Source: Rickettsia typhi (lineage in GTDB: Bacteria; Pseudomonadota; Alphaproteobacteria; Rickettsiales; Deianiraeaceae). Taken from it: DNA of 64,000 nucleotides. The translations under genes and the position numbers were made by a program. The stretch spans positions 62,001 to 126,000 of the forward strand of contig CAMCVL010000004.1 in NCBI GenBank assembly GCA_945881985.1, written 5' to 3'. The notes beneath the pieces are model-generated. The model ran no database searches. It was not told where the DNA came from and saw only the letters and a list, made by a program, of their open reading frames with translations. Below are positions 36,200 to 45,362 of the stretch, one piece after another; the first letter of the stretch is position 1; each line of letters opens with the position of its first letter.

Positions 36200-37393
36200 T
36201 TAAAACGATTTTTTGCCTTGCAAAAGCCTCCGCAAGCCACCCTCTGTTAAAAGATAAGACAGGTAGGAAGTAGAAACCGTAAAAGCAAACATTATAAAAA
36301 TAGCATAAAAACTAGGTAGGCTTAGTATGTTTGTGTATACAGCTAAAAGCTCGTAGACAACAATATGCCAGATGTAAAATGAATAACTTTGCCTGCCAAA
36401 AAAACTAAAAAATTTACTTACAAATCTGTAAAAGCCATGTCTTGGCTTTTGGTATAAAGAGTCTTTATAAAGCAATAAAAACAGGCTAAAACAAATCGGT
36501 ACAATTATGTCAAAGCTGCTTCCTTTATAACTTCCTCCGGTTGTAAAAAAACTAAGAGAAAACACAAATATATAAACAAAACAGATACTCAAAAATAAAT
36601 TTGCTAACTTTTTAACAAAACCCCATTCAAAGCCACGCACATGCCTTAAATAGGCAGTTAAAACCCTTGCAAAAGGATAGATTGCAATGCCAATGCAAAA
36701 TTCTAGCAAAACTCTATAAAACCCACTTGTAAAAAGGTTTTGTATGTTGTAAAGCTCTGTGTTGCGGTCAAGCCCCACAATGCCAGATGCTGAGTGCCCC
36801 CAGTACCAAAAAAACCAAAATACAAAACAGCAAATTGCAGCAATGTATAAAATTGCATAAAAATACAAGGCACTTTTAAGCGATTTACAATCAAAGCCAA
36901 ACCAAGCCTTTTTAGCTAAAAAGCCAAATAAATTAAGGCAAAAAGCTACTAAGGGATAAAAAATTACATAGCACCAAAGCTCCACACTTAGGGTCCATGC
37001 CTGCCTTAGTATTAAGTTAGAACCTTGAAAACAAGGAACTAAAAACACATCCTTGATTAAAGAAGTAACATAAATAGCAAGCTTTTGCCTTGCATCAAGC
37101 CCAGCAATTGCAGGCATTAGCACAAAGATAAAAACTACAAATAAAGCCGGTAGATATGTTTTGTAAATTCTTTTAAAGCGTTTTTTAACAAAAGGCTCAA
37201 AGCCAGATTTTACCTTAACAAATTTTGCGTATTTTAAACACAAAACATAGCCGCTCAAGATTGCAAAAATATCAACAAACAAGTAAAAAGATAGCATTTG
37301 CTGCGGCCTAAAGCCTAGGACAAAAAAATGCAAAAAGGCAATTGATATGCAGGCTATGCCTTTTATGGAATCAATTAAAACAAGTCGTGCCAT
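36200..37393 (-). CDS. Acyltransferase family 3 membrane protein
   Basis: A 397-residue multi-pass membrane protein and the second acyltransferase-3 member in the window. The N-terminus has LIDSIKGIACISIAFLHFF with the active-site His, then LFVDIFAILSGYVLCLKY; about ten membrane helices follow, ending in SFYIWHIVVYELL. The substrate is unknown, probably a surface glycan. It is only 26 bases downstream of a truncated dinD gene on the same strand, so the dinD deletion may have brought it under a different promoter. Confidence 0.85.
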   Translation of the reverse strand: MARLVLIDSIKGIACISIAFLHFFVLGFRPQQMLSFYLFVDIFAILSGYVLCLKYAKFVKVKSGFEPFVKKRFKRIYKTYLPALFVVFIFVLMPAIAGLDARQKLAIYVTSLIKDVFLVPCFQGSNLILRQAWTLSVELWCYVIFYPLVAFCLNLFGFLAKKAWFGFDCKSLKSALYFYAILYIAAICCFVFWFFWYWGHSASGIVGLDRNTELYNIQNLFTSGFYRVLLEFCIGIAIYPFARVLTAYLRHVRGFEWGFVKKLANLFLSICFVYIFVFSLSFFTTGGSYKGSSFDIIVPICFSLFLLLYKDSLYQKPRHGFYRFVSKFFSFFGRQSYSFYIWHIVVYELLAVYTNILSLPSFYAIFIMFAFTVSTSYLSYLLTEGGLRRLLQGKKSF

Positions 37394-37419
37394 AGTTTTA
37401 AATTTAGGTAATAATATAT

Positions 37420-37788
37420 TTAATTAATGCATTCATCTGCATTTTGCACTATCAAATAGCAAGCATAACGACTAAGTTGAAAATCCTGTATTGGCACCGG
37501 TACAACGCCACCTTCTACCATTTTCCCGACCTCGGCAAAATGGGAATTTACTGACTGACCGAAATTGTCACAAGCTATCTTTGCTTTTTCAATAACATTT
37601 TTGAAGCTATCCCATTTGCCATATTCAAGAATTTCTTGCAATTGTCTTGCATACCAAAACTCAATCCCGTTCTGGTCGTGATTGGTATTTGCTTCAAGCC
37701 TTTTAATAAACTCATCAAGAGTTTTGTCGTCTATTTTATCTTGCAAAACTTGATTATTAATCTTAGATTTTTTATTTTTATCACTCAT
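37420..37788 (-). pseudogene. dinD: Truncated DinD-like gene, N-terminal part only
   Basis: Only 122 residues. GIEFWYARQLQEILEYGKW, FKNVIEKAKIACDN and LSRYACYLIVQN match the N-terminal domain of DNA-damage-inducible protein D (BRO-N-like), which in E. coli interacts with RecA filaments. Full-length proteins are about 270-290 residues. Here the frame stops directly after the conserved RYACYLIVQN block, and no continuation is visible in any frame before the acyltransferase gene 26 bases further on. The missing half was therefore deleted. The short product might still fold, but most likely this is a decaying gene. Confidence 0.75.
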
Positions 37789-37820
37789 GATTGCCAAAAA
37801 AACGGATTATAAAACATCCA

Positions 37821-38369
37821 CTAAACCTGCACCACATCAACAACCTCAGGTATGTAGTGTTTTAGGGTTCTGGCTATTCCGTCTTTTAATGTTGCACCGG
37901 AGCTTGGACAGCCAGAGCAAGAGCCGTGCATAGATACATAGACAATTCCCTCATCTTTGTCAAACTTTACAAATTCAATATCGCCGCCATCCATTGCTAC
38001 AGCTGGCTTAACCCTGTCCTCTATGATATTGTATATTTCCTGCTCTATTGGGTCGTCAAAAGTGCGTTCAATTTTATCCGCACCTTCGGCAATAGGTTTT
38101 GAAGAAGCGTTAAAATCCATAATAACGCTTAAAACCTGGGGCTTTATCACATCCCAATTGCCGCTTGGTAGCTTTGTTATTGTAATAAAATCATCCAGTA
38201 TAAAGATTCTTTCAACCTCACCTATGGCAAAAATTTGCCTTGCAAATGGCGAGTGTTTAGCCTCATCTGTTTTATAGTCGTAATCTAAACTTGAGTAGCC
38301 TGTAATCTGCTTGTCTAAAATAAATTTAATGGAATTAGGATTTGGAGTTTCCTCAGTTTGTACAAACAT
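37821..38369 (-). CDS. Nfu-type iron-sulfur cluster protein
   Basis: A 182-residue Fe-S scaffold or carrier protein. The N-terminal domain begins MFVQTEETPNPNSIKFILDK, the standard Nfu start in Alphaproteobacteria and mitochondria. The C-terminal NifU-like domain has DRVKPAVAMDGGDIEFV and the cluster-binding Cys pair in SCSGCPSSGATL. It would pass 4Fe-4S clusters to enzymes such as complex I, complex II and lipoate synthase. It precedes the dinD fragment by 32 bases on the same strand. Confidence 0.95.
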   Translation of the reverse strand: MFVQTEETPNPNSIKFILDKQITGYSSLDYDYKTDEAKHSPFARQIFAIGEVERIFILDDFITITKLPSGNWDVIKPQVLSVIMDFNASSKPIAEGADKIERTFDDPIEQEIYNIIEDRVKPAVAMDGGDIEFVKFDKDEGIVYVSMHGSCSGCPSSGATLKDGIARTLKHYIPEVVDVVQV

Positions 38370-38497
38370 AGATTTTATTAACCAATAAACACAATTTTAC
38401 CACAAAGATTTTGCATCAGAGTCAATCATTTGTCAAGTTTCAATAATTTTTTGACAAAAATATTGTAATATCTAAAAGCAATATTTACAATTTAGCA

Positions 38498-39568
38498 TTG
38501 ATATATTTTGCCTTTTTAATTTTATTGCTTGGTATGACCCTATACTTATCGCCATTTATTGGCTTTGTGCTAACAATTCTATCAATTATTTGCATTAAAA
38601 AATACTCCCCTGTGCTCTTTCCGCAAAAGTTCCATCCAATTAGGGATGATTTAATTATAGACCACTCATCAAAAAAAAACATAACACCCTTTGGGGGGCT
38701 TGCAATGCTTGTGGGGCTTAGCGGCGGCATAGCGGTTTTAGCTTTGTGTAAGCATTTTTTTAAGGGCGAGGTTTTGTTTACAAAGCATTTTACATTGTGC
38801 TGTATTGTTGTTGCGATATGCTTTGCAATTGGGTTTATAGACGACTTTTTGAAGGTTGCAAAACAAAACACAAGGGGACTTAACGCAAAAGCAAGGCTGG
38901 GGCTTGAAATTGCAATTGCAAGCATAGTTGTATATTTTATTGCAACAAGAGGCACTTTTAATCCTAAGGTTGTTAGTCTTGCTGGGGCAATTACAATCGT
39001 GCCAATACCTTTTTTTGGCATCAAAATTTTTAATTTAGGATATTTTTATTACCCTCTTGCAGTTTTTACATTTGTTGCCGTTTTAAACTCCTTTAATTTA
39101 ACTGATGGGCTTGACGGACTAGCCGGCACTCAGTTTGTTCAAATGGCTGTTGCAATGCTGATTATATTAGTTGTTGCTTTTAATTACGGGCTTTTTAGCC
39201 TTGTTTGCATAGCTTTGTTTTGCGTTTTTGCTTTTTTACTGTACAACTCCCACCCTGCAAGCATATTTATGGGGGACTCTGGCAGCCTTATGCTAGGCTC
39301 AATAATAGGGCTTATGGCTCTTAGTTTGCATATTGAATTTGCACTTTTATTTGTCGCCTTCATTCCTTTTTGCGAAAGTCTATCTGTAATCCTTCAGGTG
39401 TTATCATTTAAAACTCGCCGCAAAAGAATCTTTAAAATAGCTCCAATCCACCATCATTTTGAGGCTTTGGGACACAAGGAAACAAAAGTAGTTATGTCGT
39501 TTTTTATAGTTGCATGCTTTATGTCCGCCGTTGTGGTAAGTCCTTTTTTTGTCAATGGCATTAATTAA
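38498..39568 (+). CDS. mraY: Phospho-MurNAc-pentapeptide transferase MraY
   Basis: Transfers phospho-MurNAc-pentapeptide to undecaprenyl phosphate, making lipid I at the inner membrane. The 356 residues (TTG start at 38498; no ATG in a suitable place) have about ten helices and the family motifs IGFIDDFLK, FNLTDGLDGLAG (catalytic Asp), MGDSGSLMLG and the terminal KIAPIHHHFEALG loop. The N-terminal KxxxPTMGG element is modified to KKNITPFGG. It lies outside a division and cell-wall cluster: serB follows after 29 bases and murB is 19 kb away, so the dcw cluster is dispersed. Confidence 0.95.
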   Translation: MIYFAFLILLLGMTLYLSPFIGFVLTILSIICIKKYSPVLFPQKFHPIRDDLIIDHSSKKNITPFGGLAMLVGLSGGIAVLALCKHFFKGEVLFTKHFTLCCIVVAICFAIGFIDDFLKVAKQNTRGLNAKARLGLEIAIASIVVYFIATRGTFNPKVVSLAGAITIVPIPFFGIKIFNLGYFYYPLAVFTFVAVLNSFNLTDGLDGLAGTQFVQMAVAMLIILVVAFNYGLFSLVCIALFCVFAFLLYNSHPASIFMGDSGSLMLGSIIGLMALSLHIEFALLFVAFIPFCESLSVILQVLSFKTRRKRIFKIAPIHHHFEALGHKETKVVMSFFIVACFMSAVVVSPFFVNGIN

Positions 39569-39597
39569 CAATCTAGCAAACATTAATCTTGCAAACA

Positions 39598-40482
39598 ATG
39601 AACCGCCTTACTGTTTTTACCGCCCCATCGGCCGATATTGTTGATAGGGTTAGAACCTTGCTCAAATTAAGCATTTCTTCTGGCTACGACAGCAATAGCT
39701 TTAATGAGGAATTTTTTGAAGATTACTTTCAAGTCCGTTTTGACGGACTTGATAACAGAGATATACATGCCAAACTAAGGGGTCTTCTACATCCTTTAAA
39801 AACCGATTTTATAATACAAGAGCCTCAGCTTCCTTTAAAGCTTTTTTGTTTTGACATGGACTCAACCACTCTAACCATCGAAACCATGGACGAGTTTGCC
39901 GGTGCAGAACTAGGTGATGAGATAAAGCAAGAGATAGAACGCATAACCTTGCTTGGCATGGAGGGCGAGCTTGACTATGTAGAATCTTTTACCAAAAGAC
40001 ACTCTTTACTAAAAGGTCTTGAAATAAGCCGCCTTGAAGCATTTTACCAAAGTAACATCAAAGATAAAAGGTTTAGTCAAGGCATTAAACACCTATTGCA
40101 GCACATTAAAAGCATTGGTGGCACTAGCGTTTTGCTCTCGGGCGGATTTATACAATTTGCATCACTTGTAGGGCGCGACCTTGGCTTTGACCATGTTTTT
40201 GCAAGCGAGCCAGAGGTTGTAAATGGCAGATTTACTGGTTTTATCGAAACAGACTTAATATTTACCGCTGCAAAAAAAAGAGCAAATCTACTAAAACTAC
40301 AGCAAAAGATTGGTCTTGATAAATCGCAGGTGTTTGCTTGCGGGGATGGGTCAAACGACCTAGAAATGTTTGCAGCTGCCGGGCTTGCGATTGCCTACAA
40401 GGCAAAAAACATAGTTAAGCAAAAAACATCTAACTGGCTTGAATTTGGCAGTTTTGACCTAATAACTAAAATTACAAACTAA
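39598..40482 (+). CDS. serB: Phosphoserine phosphatase
   Basis: Last step of serine synthesis, hydrolysing O-phosphoserine. The 294 residues (ATG 39598) begin with a small regulatory-type domain and continue with the HAD phosphatase: catalytic FDMDSTTL, the capping helix region with MDEFAGAELGDEI, VLLSGGFIQFA (motif II) and ACGDGSNDLEMFAAAGL (motif IV). Retention of serB indicates serine synthesis or glycine/one-carbon supply, more than in classical Rickettsia. It is followed by ribH after 16 bases. Confidence 0.93.
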   Translation: MNRLTVFTAPSADIVDRVRTLLKLSISSGYDSNSFNEEFFEDYFQVRFDGLDNRDIHAKLRGLLHPLKTDFIIQEPQLPLKLFCFDMDSTTLTIETMDEFAGAELGDEIKQEIERITLLGMEGELDYVESFTKRHSLLKGLEISRLEAFYQSNIKDKRFSQGIKHLLQHIKSIGGTSVLLSGGFIQFASLVGRDLGFDHVFASEPEVVNGRFTGFIETDLIFTAAKKRANLLKLQQKIGLDKSQVFACGDGSNDLEMFAAAGLAIAYKAKNIVKQKTSNWLEFGSFDLITKITN

Positions 40483-40498
40483 TTATTTTATTGCTACA

Positions 40499-41023
40499 AT
40501 GGAAGGTGGGATAAAAATTTTAATAATTAATGCAAATTACTACGCAGATGTGTCCAAAAATCTTTGCCTTGGGGCACTTTTGGAATGTGTAAAAAAATGT
40601 AATCTACAAATTGCAGATTACGAAATAGACATTGAGACAAAACTTACACAGGGCATTACAAGCTTTTGCTTTACTACTCAAAAAAATACCTGTAAAATAG
40701 AGGTTGAAATTATTAATGTTGCAGGTTGCCTTGAAATACCACTTGTGCTTACGAGGCAGGCTAGCAAAAACAAATATGATGGATTTGTTGCCATAGGATG
40801 CGTTATAAGAGGGCAAACAACACACTACGACACAGTTTGCAGCGAATGTAATGGGGGCATAACAAGGGTTGCAATAGACAAGTCGCTTGCAATTGGCAAC
40901 GCGGTTTTAACAACCGAAAACCTAGATCAAGCAAACACAAGAGCAAGATACTGGATGACTCATCACGAAAACAAAGGTGGCTTTGCAATGCGTGCCTGCC
41001 TTGATATTATATCGTCTTACTAA
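40499..41023 (+). CDS. ribH: 6,7-dimethyl-8-ribityllumazine synthase
   Basis: Penultimate step of riboflavin synthesis. The 174 residues hold the substrate site ANYYADVSKNL, the phosphate-binding and catalytic region AIGCVIRGQTTHYDTVCSE (His of THYD is the general acid/base) and AVLTTENLDQANTRA. The usual PVxFGVLT strand reads AIGNAVLT, a small divergence. The length is slightly above the usual 150-160 residues. It shares an operon with serB and probably with the peptidase gene nine bases downstream. Confidence 0.93.
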   Translation: MEGGIKILIINANYYADVSKNLCLGALLECVKKCNLQIADYEIDIETKLTQGITSFCFTTQKNTCKIEVEIINVAGCLEIPLVLTRQASKNKYDGFVAIGCVIRGQTTHYDTVCSECNGGITRVAIDKSLAIGNAVLTTENLDQANTRARYWMTHHENKGGFAMRACLDIISSY

Positions 41024-41032
41024 GTAAAAGAT

Positions 41033-42406
41033 ATGGCAAAAACAATTAAAAAGAGGACATTGGGGGTTTTGATGGCAGTAATTTTGTGTATTATTTGCTA
41101 TTTTGCACTAAGATTTGCTATGGCTTTTTTGGTTCAGCAGGACTACAAGGACACTCAGCAGGCTGGCGACTATTTTAGCTACGAGGATGCAGAGATTGAT
41201 GCCGAAGGAGGCGAAGAATCAAAAGAAAACGATTCACAAAAAACAAAGTATTCCCTAGATGACATAATATCACAAATGAACCTAGAGGAAGAGGGAGATG
41301 GTTTTGTATCTTATAAGATTATAGAGCACAGCGTTAAGCATGGGGAAGATATATCTAGCATTATGCGTCTTTATGGCACCGAGAGACAAGAGATAGACAA
41401 GATTATCGCCGGCGCAACAAAAAAGAAGCAAAATATTTTTAATATTAAAACAGGGCAGATTATCAGACTTGAAGTAAAACAATACGAATCAGATACAAAC
41501 GGATTAGCAAATACCGATATACAATCCATTACAATGAAAACAGATTTTGATAGATACCTCATTATTAACAGATCTGGCGATGGGTTTTTGTATGATGTTA
41601 AAATTATTGATCTTAAAAAAAGATTAAATATCAAACAAATTAAAATTAACAACTCCCTTTTTTACGATGCCACAAGAGCCGGTTTAAGCCAGCAAAATAT
41701 CAGGTCTATTATTGCAATGTATAGCTACGACATTGACTTTGCAAGGGACCTGCACGACGGCGACACCCTGATAGTTGCAAGCGAGGAGCTTGCTGACAAA
41801 GATGGTAAGAGTGTAAAAACTTTAAAGATGATATATTCCAAACTTAAAACATCTGCTAGTGGGAGCTTTGAATACTTTTACTACGAGCCAGCAAAACATT
41901 ATTTTAACTCAAAAGGTGAGTCGGCACAAAAAGGATTGTTAAGAACCCCAGTCAACGGGGCTAGGATATCTTCTAAATTTGGGCACAGACGCCACCCAAT
42001 ACTAGGTTACACAAAGCTCCACAAGGGTATAGATTTTGCAGCCCCCAAGGGCACGCCAATTTTTGCAGCTGGCGATGGAACAATTATCTACAGGGGCGTC
42101 TACAAAGGTTACGGCAATTATGTAAAAATTCGCCACAATTCTACATACTCAACCGCCTACGCTCATTTAAGCAGATTTTCATCTAAGTTTAGAAACGGCT
42201 CCCGCGTTAAACAAGGGCAGGTTATTGGCTATGTTGGCTCCACTGGATTTTCAACTGGCAACCATCTGCATTACGAGCTGCACAAAAACGGTTCGCAAAT
42301 CAATCCGCAAAGTATCAAAACAAGATCATACAATGTTTTAAGCAATAAACAACTTAAAGACTTTATAGATAGGTTAAAAAGGTTTAAAAAAGATAACAAT
42401 TTGTAG
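41033..42406 (+). CDS. M23-family peptidoglycan endopeptidase
   Basis: A 457-residue inner-membrane-anchored protein: one N-terminal transmembrane helix (about residues 10-32), a charged region (acidic residues 45-65) and a central part with an LysM-like or OapA-like segment (HGEDISSIMRLYGT). The LytM/M23 domain has HPILGYTKLHKGIDFAAPKG (His-x3-Asp zinc site), GYGNYVKIRH and NHLHYELHKNG. Such enzymes cut peptide cross-links or, as in DipM/MepM, control wall growth and division. All metal ligands seem present, so it should be active. It is the third gene of a serB-ribH unit. Confidence 0.9.
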   Translation: MAKTIKKRTLGVLMAVILCIICYFALRFAMAFLVQQDYKDTQQAGDYFSYEDAEIDAEGGEESKENDSQKTKYSLDDIISQMNLEEEGDGFVSYKIIEHSVKHGEDISSIMRLYGTERQEIDKIIAGATKKKQNIFNIKTGQIIRLEVKQYESDTNGLANTDIQSITMKTDFDRYLIINRSGDGFLYDVKIIDLKKRLNIKQIKINNSLFYDATRAGLSQQNIRSIIAMYSYDIDFARDLHDGDTLIVASEELADKDGKSVKTLKMIYSKLKTSASGSFEYFYYEPAKHYFNSKGESAQKGLLRTPVNGARISSKFGHRRHPILGYTKLHKGIDFAAPKGTPIFAAGDGTIIYRGVYKGYGNYVKIRHNSTYSTAYAHLSRFSSKFRNGSRVKQGQVIGYVGSTGFSTGNHLHYELHKNGSQINPQSIKTRSYNVLSNKQLKDFIDRLKRFKKDNNL

Positions 42407-42470
42407 AAATTTTAAAATAAACTTGCAAATAAAAATTACTAATATAAAAGATACTTTTGTTTTTATTGTA

Positions 42471-42509
42471 TTACCTTTACTAGGTAAGGCTGGGGGTTTG
42501 TTCTATAAT
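42471..42509 (+). promoter_or_regulatory. Putative promoter with operator-like inverted repeat
   Basis: A TATAAT at 42504-42509 lies 20 bases before the symporter ATG. At the -35 position, instead of a good consensus, there is an inverted repeat TTACCT / AGGTAA (42471-42476 and 42482-42487). This arrangement would suit activator-dependent or repressed expression of a nutrient transporter, but it is only a pattern. Confidence 0.3.
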
Positions 42510-42528
42510 TATATAATGCATTTTACTT

Positions 42529-43809
42529 ATGTCTTTTGTTAAAACCTATTTTGGCTTAAAACTTTCCCACAAGGTTGCTTTTGCCTTTGCTTTTGGAATT
42601 ATTTTTGGGTGCTCGGCAAGATTTATACCTGCCCTAGGTGCTTTAATAAACCCTGAAGGATTTAGAATGCTTGGCGTAATATTTATCAACCTTATTAAAA
42701 TGATAATTACACCATTAATATTTGCCTTAATTACATCATCTTTTTTATCCGTCAAAGATGCTGGCAAAGCCGGAATGTTAGCAATCAAAGCTGTTAGCAT
42801 CTTTTTTGCAATGACCTTTGTATCCGTTACAATAGGCATAGCAGTTACATACCTAATTAAACCAGGTATAGGTGCAAACATTGATGTTCAGCAAATTATA
42901 GCACAAAACATGTCCTCTGTAAGCAACGCAGCACAAGCAAAACACCATTCATCTCTCTTGGATTTTTTAATTAACATAATTCCAAGCAACATTTTTCAAT
43001 CCTTTTACAATGCTGACTTTTTACAAGTAATATTTTTCAGTGTAATTTTTGCAGCGGGAATCCGTAAAGCAAATCAGGTTCACGAGAGTGTGGGTCTTGC
43101 AATTAAATCTCTTGAAAAAACAATGTTTAAGGTAACTGACATCTGCATGGAAGTTGCCCCATTTGGTGTATTTGGACTAATTGTATGGCTTATTGCAACT
43201 CAGGATGCCGCTCTTATTAAATCCTTGGGGGTTATAGTTCTTATTGTCTACGGGTCAATGCTATTTATGGTCTACGGCGTATATGCTATTGTTATGGCTC
43301 TACTTGGTTTAAATCCGTTAAAGTTTTACAAAAAAATGTTACCAGCCCAAATCAGTGGCTACTTTCTGTCAAGCAGCTCGGCTGTTTTACCAATGAGTAT
43401 GGAAATAGCACAAAAAGAACTTGGTATATCAAGCGAAAAGGTATCATTTGCAATACCCCTTGGTGCAAAGGTCAACATGAATGGCACCGCCCTTAACCTT
43501 GGTGTAAGCGTTATATTTATATCTCAATTATTTGGATTTGATTTTGGAATGTCTCAAATAATAAAAGTTATGATTCTTTGCACCCTTGGCTCAATTGGCA
43601 CAGCTCCGGTGCCTGGTGCTTCGATATTTTTACTCTCTGGTATTTTGGGCTCAGTAGGCCTACCTGTTGAAGCAATAGGTATAATTATTGCAATAGACAG
43701 AATACTTGACATGATGAGAACCTTTGGTAACATAAGTGGCGATGTTATGGCAGCATTAATTTTAGACAGGATTGACAAAACTCTTGACATGTCAGTCTAT
43801 AAGTCTTAA
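42529..43809 (+). CDS. Dicarboxylate/amino acid:cation symporter
   Basis: A 426-residue inner-membrane transporter of the DAACS (GltP/DctA) family, which imports glutamate, aspartate or C4-dicarboxylates with Na+ or H+. Diagnostic elements are the re-entrant loop SGYFLSSSSAVLPMSMEIA, FAIPLGAKVNMNGTALNLG (the NMDGT ion-binding motif reads NMNGT) and TFGNISGDVMAALI at the end (usual NVxGDxxAA). Eight or more hydrophobic segments are present. Uptake of dicarboxylates would feed the TCA cycle represented here by sdhA and sucB. Confidence 0.93.
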   Translation: MSFVKTYFGLKLSHKVAFAFAFGIIFGCSARFIPALGALINPEGFRMLGVIFINLIKMIITPLIFALITSSFLSVKDAGKAGMLAIKAVSIFFAMTFVSVTIGIAVTYLIKPGIGANIDVQQIIAQNMSSVSNAAQAKHHSSLLDFLINIIPSNIFQSFYNADFLQVIFFSVIFAAGIRKANQVHESVGLAIKSLEKTMFKVTDICMEVAPFGVFGLIVWLIATQDAALIKSLGVIVLIVYGSMLFMVYGVYAIVMALLGLNPLKFYKKMLPAQISGYFLSSSSAVLPMSMEIAQKELGISSEKVSFAIPLGAKVNMNGTALNLGVSVIFISQLFGFDFGMSQIIKVMILCTLGSIGTAPVPGASIFLLSGILGSVGLPVEAIGIIIAIDRILDMMRTFGNISGDVMAALILDRIDKTLDMSVYKS

Positions 43810-43826
43810 GCTTTTTCTAGGTAGGT

Positions 43827-44537
43827 ATGCAATTTTTTTTACCAAAAAAGCCATCAAAGATCAATCCTTGCAATACTTTTACACAAATTATTTTTTGTAT
43901 CTACCTACTAATTTTTTACCCACTGGCATCATTAGCGGATAAACCAATTACTGCAAAAAAGATTTTTGCAGTAATATATTTTGACGACCAAATAATTACA
44001 AACATAGACCTTGATATTGCAATAAAAATAGCATCTGCAACAAATCCTCAAATACGCGAAATTGCAAAAATCAACACAGCTGAAGCAAAAAATATTATTG
44101 CAAAAAAAACCGCCGAGTCAATTATAGACAACATGCTAAAAGCAAAATATATCAATAAATCTTTAACTAAAGCAGACATCAAAACGCTTGATCAAAACTC
44201 ACAAGATTACTGTGAAGAAGCTATTAATGCAAATAAAGATCTATCTTTTATAAAACAGGGCGATATTTACCACAAATACATCTGTAATTTTTTAAAGACT
44301 GATTTCATTTGGGCGGCTGCTATAGAGACTTCTGCAACAAAGTCTGTTAATATAAGTCAAAAAGAAATTGATATTTTTGTACGCAGTCACCCAAATGTAA
44401 ACAAAAATGATGCTCAGCATTACATAGCTACACAAAAAAAAGATGCAATCATTGCAGGCTTGATTGAAGACGTAAAAAACATTACATACATAAAGGACAT
44501 AAGCGGCTCCTATAGTTTTCAACCTAGCAGTATTTAA
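43827..44537 (+). CDS. SurA N-domain-like periplasmic protein without PPIase domain
   Basis: A 236-residue protein with a signal peptide (IIFCIYLLIFYPLASLA, cleavage near residue 37). The mature start KIFAVIYFDDQIITNIDLDIAIK resembles the N-terminal chaperone domain of SurA/PpiD proteins (I.A.VNd.iIT..DL), and the remaining residues are helical as in that domain. No parvulin domain follows, so if related it would be a chaperone for outer-membrane proteins without isomerase activity. It lies 17 bases after the symporter and 19 bases before truA. Confidence 0.5.
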   Translation: MQFFLPKKPSKINPCNTFTQIIFCIYLLIFYPLASLADKPITAKKIFAVIYFDDQIITNIDLDIAIKIASATNPQIREIAKINTAEAKNIIAKKTAESIIDNMLKAKYINKSLTKADIKTLDQNSQDYCEEAINANKDLSFIKQGDIYHKYICNFLKTDFIWAAAIETSATKSVNISQKEIDIFVRSHPNVNKNDAQHYIATQKKDAIIAGLIEDVKNITYIKDISGSYSFQPSSI

Positions 44538-44556
44538 TTTAATCAAAAGACACAAA

Positions 44557-45357
44557 ATGCTTAACAAAACAAATAAAAATCAAGATACATTTAAATACAT
44601 GGCAGTAATTGAATACGATGGAACAAATTTTTGCGGCATGCAGATGCAAAAAAACCATCCAAGTGTAGAGGGTGAAATTGTAAAAGCCTTACAAATTATC
44701 ACAAGAGAAAAAGATATTTTTATCAATTTTGCAGGTAGAACAGATGCTGGGGTTCATGCCTTTGGTCAGGTTATTAGTTTTACATTTAATCAAAACCCAT
44801 TGGACGGAGCCAAACAAAAACAAATCAGCGACTACAGAATATTTGCAGGATTGAACTTTTTTTTAGCCCCAAAGGGCATATCAGTTATAAAACTTGATAG
44901 AGTACATCCAGATTTTGATCCACGCAAAGATGCCTTGGAGCGTAGCTATGTGTACAAAATAACAAACAGAAGGGCACCTATAGCCGTTGACAAACTACGC
45001 AAATGGCATGTTCCTTACGATTTAGACATAGACAAAATGCGTACTGCAGCTAGCTATTTTATAGGCAGGCACGACTTTACAAGCTTTAGAAGTACCGAAT
45101 GCACAGCCCCAAATCCAATTCGTAGCATAAATAAAATTGAAATAGTGCAAAACGGATCTGAAATTGAAATCCATATCCACGCACGCTCTTTTTTACACAA
45201 AATGGTTCGTAACATCGTAGGAACCCTCGTAGAAATCGCTCACAACAAACAACTTGCACCAAATGTGATACAAAACATACTTGAGGCAAGAAATCGCTCT
45301 AAAGCGTTTATAACAGCTCCAGCACACGGTCTGTATTTTTTAAATGTTAAATACTAA
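44557..45357 (+). CDS. truA: tRNA pseudouridine(38-40) synthase TruA
   Basis: Forms pseudouridine in the anticodon arm of tRNA. The 266-residue protein contains the catalytic Asp motif FAGRTDAGVHAFGQ, the conserved RSYVYKI, the HDFTSFRS segment and FLHKMVRNIVGTLVEI near the C-terminus. Length is standard. It is the last plus-strand gene before a block of minus-strand genes and converges with the TolC-like gene over five bases. Confidence 0.96.
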   Translation: MLNKTNKNQDTFKYMAVIEYDGTNFCGMQMQKNHPSVEGEIVKALQIITREKDIFINFAGRTDAGVHAFGQVISFTFNQNPLDGAKQKQISDYRIFAGLNFFLAPKGISVIKLDRVHPDFDPRKDALERSYVYKITNRRAPIAVDKLRKWHVPYDLDIDKMRTAASYFIGRHDFTSFRSTECTAPNPIRSINKIEIVQNGSEIEIHIHARSFLHKMVRNIVGTLVEIAHNKQLAPNVIQNILEARNRSKAFITAPAHGLYFLNVKY

Positions 45358-45362
45358 AAATT

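Noticed and set aside
38485-39024. Open frame of 179 codons on the minus strand opposite mraY
   Set aside because: It lies wholly within mraY in antisense, its translation has no recognisable domain, and mraY is certain from its motifs.
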